The notes under the pieces: generated by a model
What the model was told of the DNA's origin: nothing
Seen by the model: only the letters and a program-made list of their open reading frames with translations
Database searches by the model: none
Made by a program: the position numbers and the translations under genes
Shown: one piece after another, positions 1 through 5,761 of the stretch
Numbering within the stretch: the stretch's first letter is position 1
Layout of the letters: each line of letters starts with the position of its first letter
Source of the DNA: Candidatus Poribacteria bacterium
GTDB lineage: Bacteria; Poribacteria; WGA-4E; WGA-3G
Length of the DNA stretch: 9,299 nucleotides
NCBI GenBank assembly: GCA_028818995.1
Contig: JAPPMR010000125.1
Span: forward strand, 1 to 9,299
Direction: 5' to 3'

Positions 1-2
1 AC

Positions 3-203
3 GTTGCTGCTTTAGAACGTTACCCCTACAATACTGAATTACGACCAAACGGACACGTTCGCGTTACATCAACGGAGCAAGAGCAGACAGAAGGAACTTT
101 TTTCTTTAAGTTGGCACATGAAACGGGCGTCCAACTTCGCCAATTGCGGGAAGTAAAACATTCGCTTGAGGATGTGTTTGCTGACGCTATGGAAATGGAA
201 TAA
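3..203 (+). CDS. ABC transporter ATP-binding protein, C-terminal end (partial)
   Basis: This open frame enters from the left edge and ends at TAA 201-203, leaving 66 residues. The last part reads ...LREVKHSLEDVFADAMEME. A closing 'SLEDVF' segment preceded by an 'LR..' strand is typical of the C-terminal extension of ABC-2-type exporter ATPases (CcmA/DrrA/NatA-like), where it follows the nucleotide-binding domain. No Walker or signature motif is in view because they lie upstream of the window. The substrate cannot be told, and the permease partner is probably upstream, because the next gene downstream is unrelated. The call rests on this short tail, so the family is likely but not certain. Confidence 0.65.
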   Translation, partial: VAALERYPYNTELRPNGHVRVTSTEQEQTEGTFFFKLAHETGVQLRQLREVKHSLEDVFADAMEME

Positions 204-298
204 TAAAAAATATCCGTCTATTAGTCGTTTAGTGAAAGTGTCACTTAAATCATTTGCTCAGAGATAATGAATTAGCAACAATTTAGAAGGGAAATCAA
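204..298 (+). promoter_or_regulatory. Intergenic region with inverted repeat and weak promoter-like boxes
   Basis: This 95-bp gap separates the ABC ATPase tail from the hydrolase gene. An inverted repeat AGTGA (231-235) / TCACT (241-245) has a 5-nt loop, extendable by TTT/AAA with one bulged base. It has no T-run, so it is a poor terminator and could equally be an operator. GATAAT at 263-268 resembles a -10 box. The best -35 candidate, GTGTCA at 238-243, sits inside the inverted repeat at a long 19-nt spacing. AGAAGGGA at 285-292 is a convincing ribosome binding site for the ATG at 299. The promoter call is tentative. Confidence 0.3.
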
Positions 299-1630
299 AT
301 GGCAGACAGAGATAATCTAATTGATGTTGGTGTTGCGCAAATAGACATAACCCCCGATTACCCGATTCGACTCAACGGCTACGGCAGTCGGCGAACAGAA
401 TCTGAGGGAATTATCCAGCGGATATACGCAAAAGCACTTGCTATCGGTAGCGATGACGATGATCCTGTGGTAATGATAACCGTAGAAAACTGCGGCTTAC
501 CTGATGAATTGACCGAAGAAGTATCCAACCGCGTGGAGCAGAAATCCGGAATCCCACGGGAAAATTTCGTAGCATGCTACACACATACCCACAGCGCGCC
601 GTGCTTAACAAACGCTGCATCGTTTATCTTCAGTGCTGATATTTCACCTGAAGAACAGGAAAAGATTGACCGCTACACCCAACAACTTAAAAACTGGATG
701 GAAACGATCGCGCTGGAGGCACTCACAAGACGACAACCGTGCCGATTAGCATGGAACATCGGTGAACTCGGTTTTGCAAAGAATAGACGAACGGAAGGTG
801 GGCCTGTAGACCATTCATTACCGGTGATGCAGATAACGGATGCTGATGGCACTTTGCGTGCCGTGTGGGTAAGTTATGCCTGTCATTGCACCACTTTAGC
901 AGGTGCTGACAACCATATCTGCGGTGATTGGGCAGGATTTGCCCAGGAAGAAATTCAAAAGGCACATCCCGATGTAACCGCACTGATAACGATTGGGTGT
1001 GGGGCAGATGCGAACCCAGAGTCACGCATGCGACCGATGCCCGAAGGAAAACAGGAGGTATTTGAAACCCGTCTCGCTTATGCAAAAGAACATGGAAAGG
1101 CACTTGCACAGGAGGTTGAACACCAACTTGAACGAGATGCAATCAGCATTTCCAATGTGCCTAAAAGCGCGTTTGCGAGAGTGAATTTGCCGTTTGATAA
1201 ACTGCCAACCCATGAGGAATGGGAGGAACGAGCCGCACAGGGTGGCGCAGGCGCATACCATGCCAAAAAACATCTTGAAATGTTACAGAATGGTCAAGCC
1301 ATCAAAACGGATATCTCTTATCCAATACAAGCGTGGACGTTTGGTGATGAATTGGCTGTTCTGTTCCTTGCAAGTGAGGTGGTAGTAGATTTTTCGCTGC
1401 GTTTGAAAAAAGAGTTTGACACCACAAGATTATGGGTAGGTGCTTATGCAAACGCTTTTCCCGGCTATATCCCGTCTGAGCGGGTGTTGGCTGAAGGCGG
1501 ATATGAAGGTGGCGGTGCAATGATCTATTTCGGTCAGCCTACCCGGTTTGCCCCCGGTGTTGAACAGCTGGTAATTGATACCGTGCATCAAGTGTTACCA
1601 GCAGAATTCCTCGCAAAATCTAACAACTGA
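299..1630 (+). CDS. Neutral/alkaline non-lysosomal ceramidase N-domain-like metal hydrolase
   Basis: The 443-residue protein matches the N-terminal catalytic fold of neutral ceramidases. Visible signatures are VGVAQIDITP (10-19) with LNGYG (25-29), THTHSAP (95-101), YACHCTTL (193-200) followed by GDWAG (209-213), SEVVVDF (359-365), and FPGYIPSERVLAEGGYEGGG (387-406). In known neutral ceramidases zinc is held by two His, one Glu and one Tyr. Candidates here are a His of THTHSAP, H196, E360 and Y390. No signal peptide or C-terminal Ig-like domain is present, and the protein is much shorter than a full ceramidase, so it is probably cytoplasmic. The serine-nucleophile motif of true ceramidases (GDVSPN-like) appears here as GCGADANP (233-240), so ceramide is probably not the substrate. 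The start is supported by AGAAGGGA 6-7 nt upstream. The aldolase gene follows after 13 nt, suggesting an operon. Family assignment is strong; substrate is unknown. Confidence 0.85.
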   Translation: MADRDNLIDVGVAQIDITPDYPIRLNGYGSRRTESEGIIQRIYAKALAIGSDDDDPVVMITVENCGLPDELTEEVSNRVEQKSGIPRENFVACYTHTHSAPCLTNAASFIFSADISPEEQEKIDRYTQQLKNWMETIALEALTRRQPCRLAWNIGELGFAKNRRTEGGPVDHSLPVMQITDADGTLRAVWVSYACHCTTLAGADNHICGDWAGFAQEEIQKAHPDVTALITIGCGADANPESRMRPMPEGKQEVFETRLAYAKEHGKALAQEVEHQLERDAISISNVPKSAFARVNLPFDKLPTHEEWEERAAQGGAGAYHAKKHLEMLQNGQAIKTDISYPIQAWTFGDELAVLFLASEVVVDFSLRLKKEFDTTRLWVGAYANAFPGYIPSERVLAEGGYEGGGAMIYFGQPTRFAPGVEQLVIDTVHQVLPAEFLAKSNN

Positions 1631-1643
1631 AAGAGAGAAAATA

Positions 1644-2399
1644 ATGGAAATAAGACCCAATCAGGTTAAACAGAAATTAGCAAATGGAGACCTCGCGTAC
1701 GTTATCGCAGGATTGACAAATGCAGATGATATAGACGCTTTCGGTCCCAACGGATTTGACGGTGTGTGGTTAGAAGGCGAACATGGAAATGTAGATGCTT
1801 TAAACCTCGGCAATCTTACACGTGCATGTGATTTGTGGGGCATGACCTCTGTTGTGCGTGTCAATCGCAACGATCAAGCTCTCATTTATCGCACCTTGGA
1901 TTGCGGAGCAATGGGCATCGTTGTGCCGCATGTCAATACAAAAGCGGAAGCACAAAACGTAGTTGATGGCGGAAAGTTCGCGCCAATCGGACATCGGGGT
2001 ATGTTTACAAGTCGCCAAGGTTACGGTGTGGACAACTATTTTGACATCGCCAATTCACAGACATTGCTCATTGTGCTTATTGAAGATATTGTCGCTGTAA
2101 ACAACTTGGATGAGATTCTTACTGTTGACCATATAGATGTGTTTTTCGTAGCGCCCTCAGATTTAGCGACATCAATGGGACACATCGGCAATCTTACCCA
2201 CCCCGATGTGCAAAACACTATTGATGCAGCCTTAGCGCGTATCCAAGATGCAGGACGGATCGCAGGCACATTGGCGCTGGATGATACTGTTGAGAAATAT
2301 GTGAAGGCAGGTGTGCAGTTTCTGCTTGTTGGTGTCGGGGGGTGGATTTCATCGGGTGCTGTTGCATACAAACAAAAAGCTGAAAGTGCAAAAAACTGA
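1644..2399 (+). CDS. HpcH/HpaI family aldolase (2-keto-3-deoxy sugar acid aldolase type)
   Basis: The 251-residue protein has the length and motifs of class II, metal-dependent pyruvate aldolases (HpaI, GarL, RhmA). These cleave 2-keto-3-deoxy acids into pyruvate and an aldehyde. Seen: WLEGEHGN (42-49) with catalytic His H47, substrate-binding Arg R72 in VVRV, GAMGIVVPHV (88-97), HRGMFTSRQGYG (117-128), and the metal ligands E147 and D173 (APSDLATSMG). The spacing matches HpaI H45, R70, E149 and D175 as I remember them. The Asp usually two or three residues before the His appears as Glu (E44). A longer frame begins at 1575, but it would overlap the upstream gene by 56 nt. The ATG at 1644, preceded by AAGAGAGAA at 1631-1639, fits the family N-terminus. 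The exact substrate is not determined; keto-deoxy fuconate, rhamnonate or glucarate are all possible. Confidence 0.85.
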   Translation: MEIRPNQVKQKLANGDLAYVIAGLTNADDIDAFGPNGFDGVWLEGEHGNVDALNLGNLTRACDLWGMTSVVRVNRNDQALIYRTLDCGAMGIVVPHVNTKAEAQNVVDGGKFAPIGHRGMFTSRQGYGVDNYFDIANSQTLLIVLIEDIVAVNNLDEILTVDHIDVFFVAPSDLATSMGHIGNLTHPDVQNTIDAALARIQDAGRIAGTLALDDTVEKYVKAGVQFLLVGVGGWISSGAVAYKQKAESAKN

Positions 2400-2432
2400 C
2401 CTTAAACCTAACAAATTAGATGAGAGATTCAC

Positions 2433-2744
2433 ATGAAAGATTTTTTGACGTTTAAAAAGATGGTAGCACCGATCATTATTCCAATACTGTTTTGGATCGG
2501 TACTATTTTCTCTATATATGTTGGATTAGTTTTTATCATTGAGTGGAGTAGATTTGGACCTTCAGGGGCGGAGATGCTCCTTGTATCGTTTGGATATTTC
2601 TTTCTCGGTCCAATTCTTTTACGTGTATTCTGCGAGTTATTGTTAACCCTGTTTTCCGTTAACGATAAACTGGAAGATATTAAAGGTTTGTTAAAATCCC
2701 AGCAAGATAATGATAACCAAGACAATTCGTCAAATGAAGATTAA
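2433..2744 (+). CDS. Small DUF4282-like two-helix membrane protein
   Basis: The 103-residue protein starts MKDFLTFKKMVAP, followed by two hydrophobic segments, about residues 12-37 and 47-72. A charged, Asn/Asp/Gln-rich tail (about 90-103) follows. The opening 'DFLTFkkMv.P.ii...fW.G', the LLLTLF segment and the 'ND.L..I' just after helix 2 are the hallmarks of DUF4282 as I know it, a family of unknown function. GATGAGAG at 2419-2426 provides a ribosome binding site 6 nt before the ATG. It lies 33 nt after the aldolase gene and may be read through from it, but no functional tie is evident. An overlapping antisense frame (2429-2725) has no recognisable features and is disregarded. Confidence 0.75.
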   Translation: MKDFLTFKKMVAPIIIPILFWIGTIFSIYVGLVFIIEWSRFGPSGAEMLLVSFGYFFLGPILLRVFCELLLTLFSVNDKLEDIKGLLKSQQDNDNQDNSSNED

Positions 2745-2758
2745 ACAAGTATGAATTA

Positions 2759-2781
2759 GGAAGCGTAAAGGGATCGCTTCC
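2759..2781. terminator. Perfect 7-bp stem-loop between convergent genes, possible terminator
   Basis: GGAAGCG (2759-2765) pairs perfectly with CGCTTCC (2775-2781) around a 9-nt loop. It sits in the 62-bp gap between the DUF4282-like gene and the convergent L-fuconate dehydratase gene, where a bidirectional terminator is expected. Neither flank has a clean T-run: the plus side continues CAAAAGC and the minus side reads TAATTCATACTTGTTT. Intrinsic termination would therefore be weak, perhaps better toward the minus strand. It could also be a dispersed repeat or an mRNA 3'-end stabiliser. Confidence 0.45.
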
Positions 2782-2806
2782 AAAAGCACCGATTGGTTTC
2801 TATTGA

Positions 2807-4165
2807 TTATGCCAAAAACGTTATTCCACCAGACTCTTCTCTTCCTTGCCAGACTGCACCAGTGGGGTAGATGTGTTTTTCTACAAAATCAGGATACATC
2901 TCAAGCCCCCAACCCGGCACCGTCGGTGCGATGTATGCACCATTACTAATCTTAATCGGTTCAATGAACACATCATCTTGCAGAAAATTAAGATATTCCA
3001 CCACTTGTGTATCCGAATGTGCTGCAACACAGATTTGATCCCACATAGCATAATGCTGAATCATATTACATAAACCGATACCGCCGCCGTGTGGACAAAC
3101 AGGCACTTTATACTTTGCTGCCATCAGAATCACAGCCAACACATCATTGACACCGCCAAGACGCGTTGCATCAATTTGACAGAATTGGATAGCACCGCTT
3201 GTTATCAACTGCTTGAAAACGACAGGCGACGGTACTTGTTCTCCTGCAGCAACGCCAATGTCATATTTTTCCAGCGCACGGGCAATCTTTACAAATCCGA
3301 GAACATCGTCTCGCGCTGTCGGTTCCTCAATCCACGTCGGTTTGAAGTCTACCAATGCTTCCATGTGAGAAATTGCTTCATCAACACCCCATACCTGATT
3401 TGCATCCACCATCAAACGTGCTTCTTCACCGATTACCTCTCTTATAAAAGCAAGTCGTTGCTTATCAAAGTCTAAATCCTGTCCAACTTTCATCTTAAAG
3501 CAATCAAGTCCCGATGCTTTTACCTGATTTACTGTTTCAATGATTTGTTCGTCCGTTAAACCGAGCCAACCAGCAGTGGAATATGCTTTTGGTCCTTTCT
3601 GACAGAGTGCTTGTTCACGGGTGCCGCGACTGTCCCAGTGTGTGCTAAGAATCTCCTCTGCTTCATCGGGAGTCAAAGCATCTCGCAGATATCGCCAATC
3701 AATGCACTGTACAATCTTCTCAGGTGGTAAGTCAACAAGCAGTTTCCACAACGGTTTTTCAACAAGTTTTGCCCACAAGTCCCACATCGCATTGACAATA
3801 CTGCCAATTGCCATCCGATTGACACCATCTGCAAGCCAACGCAACTGGTGATGATCAATAAGAAGTTTATGAAATTCGCCCGGGTCATTTACAAAGGTTT
3901 CGACCTGCATTCCCACTACAAGTTGTGCAAGGTCTTTAACACCGTAAGCGATCCAGTCGTTTCCAGCACCAGCAGTAAAAGCAACAGAAATACCAATGTG
4001 TCCGGTGTTTGTTTCTATGGTTGTTAACACTGCAGAATAATTTGGTTTCTTGTGAAATGGGTCAGAACCGAGCAGTGTATCAGATGTAGGCACGCGTAAA
4101 TCAATTACATTTACGTTATCAATTTTGCAATCTGAATGAGCAAGTTGTGTCATAGTATTATCCAT
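2807..4165 (-). CDS. fucD: L-fuconate dehydratase (enolase superfamily)
   Basis: This enzyme is predicted to dehydrate L-fuconate to 2-keto-3-deoxy-L-fuconate in the non-phosphorylated fucose pathway. The 452 residues are close to the family's usual size of about 440. The enolase-superfamily catalytic set is complete: K224-x-K226 in FKMKVG, magnesium ligands D254 (VDANQ), E280 (WIEEPT) and E309 (AGEQVPSP), D332 with RLGG, H359 in CPHGGGIGL, and E390. As I recall Xanthomonas FucD (K220, D248, E274, E301, D324, H351, E382), the spacing matches with constant offsets of 6, then 8. That supports fuconate dehydratase over mandelate racemase or generic muconate cycloisomerase. The human ortholog is ENOSF1. 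The start at 4165 is favoured over the Met at residue 5 because AAAGGAG (4177-4183) lies 11 nt upstream. The gene is divergent from the adenosyltransferase. Related acid sugars such as galactarate or arabinonate remain possible but less likely. Confidence 0.85.
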   Translation of the reverse strand: MDNTMTQLAHSDCKIDNVNVIDLRVPTSDTLLGSDPFHKKPNYSAVLTTIETNTGHIGISVAFTAGAGNDWIAYGVKDLAQLVVGMQVETFVNDPGEFHKLLIDHHQLRWLADGVNRMAIGSIVNAMWDLWAKLVEKPLWKLLVDLPPEKIVQCIDWRYLRDALTPDEAEEILSTHWDSRGTREQALCQKGPKAYSTAGWLGLTDEQIIETVNQVKASGLDCFKMKVGQDLDFDKQRLAFIREVIGEEARLMVDANQVWGVDEAISHMEALVDFKPTWIEEPTARDDVLGFVKIARALEKYDIGVAAGEQVPSPVVFKQLITSGAIQFCQIDATRLGGVNDVLAVILMAAKYKVPVCPHGGGIGLCNMIQHYAMWDQICVAAHSDTQVVEYLNFLQDDVFIEPIKISNGAYIAPTVPGWGLEMYPDFVEKHIYPTGAVWQGREESGGITFLA

Positions 4166-4172
4166 AATTGAA

Positions 4173-4201
4173 TTGACTCCTTTCGCTACACAGTATAAAA
4201 T
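4173..4201 (+). promoter_or_regulatory. Predicted sigma-70-type promoter for the adenosyltransferase gene
   Basis: TTGACT (4173-4178), 17 nt, then TAAAAT (4196-4201) gives five of six matches to both consensus hexamers. Transcription would begin about 4208, one or two bases before the ATG at 4210, so the mRNA would be practically leaderless. Consistent with this, no Shine-Dalgarno sequence precedes that ATG. On the opposite strand the same AT-rich block offers TATACT (4197-4192) as a -10 box for fuconate dehydratase, without a good -35. The two promoters would compete for the same bases. Confidence 0.5.
4177..4183 (-). promoter_or_regulatory. Ribosome binding site of the fuconate dehydratase gene
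   Basis: On the minus strand this reads AAAGGAG, 11 nt before the ATG at 4165 and 23 nt before the in-frame ATG at residue 5. It therefore selects the upstream start. The same bases lie next to and partly within the plus-strand -35-like box used by the divergent gene. Confidence 0.6.
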
Positions 4202-4209
4202 AAATCACC

Positions 4210-4752
4210 ATGAAAATCTATACAAAATTTGGGGATTCTGGAGAAACGGCACTATACGGCGGGACTCGTATTTCAAAGGATGCACTGCAAATTGAGGCAA
4301 TAGGCACTGTAGACGAACTAAACGCCTATATCGGTTATGCACAAACATTGGTTGATGATACTGACTTGTGCAATCTGATGGAACGTATCCAAAATTACCT
4401 TTTTTCAATCGGTGCAGACTTGGCAACGCCAGCCACACATACAAAATCTACTGAATTGCAAGTATCAGGAGATTTCACAACAGAGATGGAGAAATCAATT
4501 GACACACTTTTAGAGGAACTTCCACCTCTGACAAACTTTATTCTTCCCGGTGGTTGCCAAGCAGGTGCCGCTTTACATGTGGCACGAGCAGTATGTCGTA
4601 GAAGCGAACGGTGTGTTGTGCGTCTCGCGCGCGAAGTGGACGTGAATCCAGAAATTATCCGATGCCTAAATCGACTATCAGATTTGTTGTTTGTTTTGGC
4701 ACGCGTGGTGAATCATCGTTCCAAGATGCCGGAACCGATTTGGAAATCCTAA
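4210..4752 (+). CDS. pduO: PduO/MMAB-type cob(I)alamin adenosyltransferase
   Basis: The enzyme transfers the 5'-deoxyadenosyl group of ATP to reduced cobalamin, making adenosylcobalamin in the cytoplasm. The 180 residues are the standard length for the family. Seen: the N-terminal ATP-binding segment TKFGDSGETALYGG (5-18), DELNAYIG (35-42), FILPGG (110-115), the Arg-rich RAVCRRSER (126-134) and NRLSDLLFVLAR (154-165), all typical of PduO/MMAB. There is no C-terminal GlcG-like extension as in long PduO. No ribosome binding site is visible; see the promoter entry for a possible leaderless mRNA. The helix-hairpin-helix gene follows after 12 nt and is probably co-transcribed. PduO enzymes often serve diol dehydratases in microcompartments, but also methylmalonyl-CoA mutase, so a link with the BMC gene to the right is only possible. 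Confidence 0.93.
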   Translation: MKIYTKFGDSGETALYGGTRISKDALQIEAIGTVDELNAYIGYAQTLVDDTDLCNLMERIQNYLFSIGADLATPATHTKSTELQVSGDFTTEMEKSIDTLLEELPPLTNFILPGGCQAGAALHVARAVCRRSERCVVRLAREVDVNPEIIRCLNRLSDLLFVLARVVNHRSKMPEPIWKS

Positions 4753-4764
4753 GGGAATACAGCA

Positions 4765-5151
4765 GTGGCAAAAAATATTGAAAATGCCATTACAAAACAT
4801 TATTGGCGTGCTGCCATCTTTCTCGTGGCAATCATTTTAATCGGAGCAGGATTCTGGGGTTTGCGACGGTTTAACCCTGCCTTATTCCTCGGAAAACCCG
4901 ATTTTATCGCTGTCCCCAACAAAGACCAACCGCAACAATCAGTCGAAGAAAAACCCGCACTTCTCAATATCAACACTGCTTCTGCCGAAGAACTGGAATC
5001 ACTTTCCGGTATTGGTCCACAGATGGCGAAAAGGATTATTCAATATCGTGAGGAACACGGCAATTTTACATCGATTGATGCGTTGACTGAAGTAAAGGGT
5101 TTGGGAGAAAAGACGTTGGAAAAGTTGAAACCTTTTATTAGTGTGGAGTGA
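4765..5151 (+). CDS. Membrane-anchored helix-hairpin-helix (ComEA-like) protein
   Basis: The 128-residue protein begins at GTG 4765, with AAGGGA (4751-4756) 8 nt upstream overlapping the previous stop codon. It has a short cytoplasmic N-terminus, one membrane helix (about residues 15-33) and a polar linker rich in Gln, Glu and Pro (50-65). The C-terminal domain (66-127) is a ComEA-type double HhH: LLNINTASAEEL, then hairpins GIGPQMAKRI (82-91) and VKGLGEKTLEKL (110-121). ComEA proteins bind double-stranded DNA outside the membrane during natural uptake. Short stand-alone versions like this are widespread, and many have no proven competence role. There are no comEB or comEC genes nearby. The last 14 bases overlap the convergent cyclo-ligase gene. 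Confidence 0.85.
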   Translation: MAKNIENAITKHYWRAAIFLVAIILIGAGFWGLRRFNPALFLGKPDFIAVPNKDQPQQSVEEKPALLNINTASAEELESLSGIGPQMAKRIIQYREEHGNFTSIDALTEVKGLGEKTLEKLKPFISVE

Positions 5152-5752
5152 CATCTTTACTTGGAATTAAACCGTCTTCTGTAAAAATATGCTGCACGGG
5201 AACATCCCACGGTTGCGGATACATGTCTTCTACAATTTGCTCCTGAAAAGCAATACCAATTGTAACAGCGTTGGGACAGGTAGGCAGAAAACGGTCATAA
5301 AAACCCTTTCCGTATCCGAGGCGGTAACCGTTTAAATCAAAAGCAATGCCGGGAACGAAGATGAGTTGGAGTTTATCAGGTGGGAAAATAGGGCAGGTTT
5401 CATTAGGTTCAAGCATTCCAAAACGGTGTTGAACTAAATCTTTTTTCAAATTCTGAATACATCTGGGTACAAGTTTACCACTTTCCGTCCCAACAACTGG
5501 GGCAATTATCTGTCTCTCCTGATTGAAAAGAGTTTCAATCAGTTCTTGTGTTTCTACCTCGCTTTTCATGCTGAAATAAACCATCACCGCATTAAAAGAA
5601 CTGTTTTCCCCATTTTTTTCATTGTGCTGAATCCATTCAATCACATGCCCCACAATCAGTTTGCTTCGCGTAGTACGTTCTGCAGGTGACAGATTTTCAC
5701 GCCGTTTTAATGTTTCATTCCTGATAGATTCCCGTTTTTGAGCGATTCCCAT
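5138..5752 (-). CDS. fau: 5-formyltetrahydrofolate cyclo-ligase
   Basis: The enzyme converts 5-formyl-THF to 5,10-methenyl-THF with ATP, returning a storage folate to one-carbon metabolism. At 204 residues it has normal family length. Seen: basic N-terminal helix with KRR (16-18) and LSPAER (21-26), VMVYFSMKSEV (57-66) near the usual substrate-binding region, LVPR (94-97), and the diagnostic FVPGIAFDLNGYRLGYGKGF (132-151) continuing YDRF, with the phosphate-binding G-rich loop. The start at 5752 lies 9 nt after the response regulator stop. No strong ribosome binding site is visible, so translational coupling is likely. It is the last gene of a four-gene operon, and its 3' end overlaps the convergent HhH gene (5138-5151), leaving no room for a conventional terminator between them. 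Confidence 0.93.
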   Translation of the reverse strand: MGIAQKRESIRNETLKRRENLSPAERTTRSKLIVGHVIEWIQHNEKNGENSSFNAVMVYFSMKSEVETQELIETLFNQERQIIAPVVGTESGKLVPRCIQNLKKDLVQHRFGMLEPNETCPIFPPDKLQLIFVPGIAFDLNGYRLGYGKGFYDRFLPTCPNAVTIGIAFQEQIVEDMYPQPWDVPVQHIFTEDGLIPSKDVTPH

Positions 5753-5761
5753 ATAACTTTT

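Noticed and set aside
723..1142. Long antisense reading frame of 139 codons inside the ceramidase-like gene
   Set aside because: Its translation shows no recognisable domain or membrane pattern. The plus-strand frame carries clear family motifs across the same bases.
1575..1643. Upstream extension of the aldolase frame to an ATG at 1575
   Set aside because: It would overlap the previous gene by 56 nt and add 23 residues unlike the family N-terminus. The ATG at 1644 has a purine-rich site just upstream.
2429..2725. 98-codon minus-strand frame opposite the small membrane protein
   Set aside because: The plus-strand product has two clean membrane helices, DUF4282-like signatures and a ribosome binding site. 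The antisense product has none of these.
3089..3475. 128-codon plus-strand frame within the fuconate dehydratase gene
   Set aside because: It lies entirely opposite a stretch encoding the magnesium-binding and catalytic residues of the dehydratase, and it has no coherent features of its own.
4691..4715. TTGGCACG sequence resembling a sigma-54 -24 element
   Set aside because: No matching -12 GC element follows at the required distance, and it lies inside the adenosyltransferase coding region with no gene start downstream at a fitting distance.
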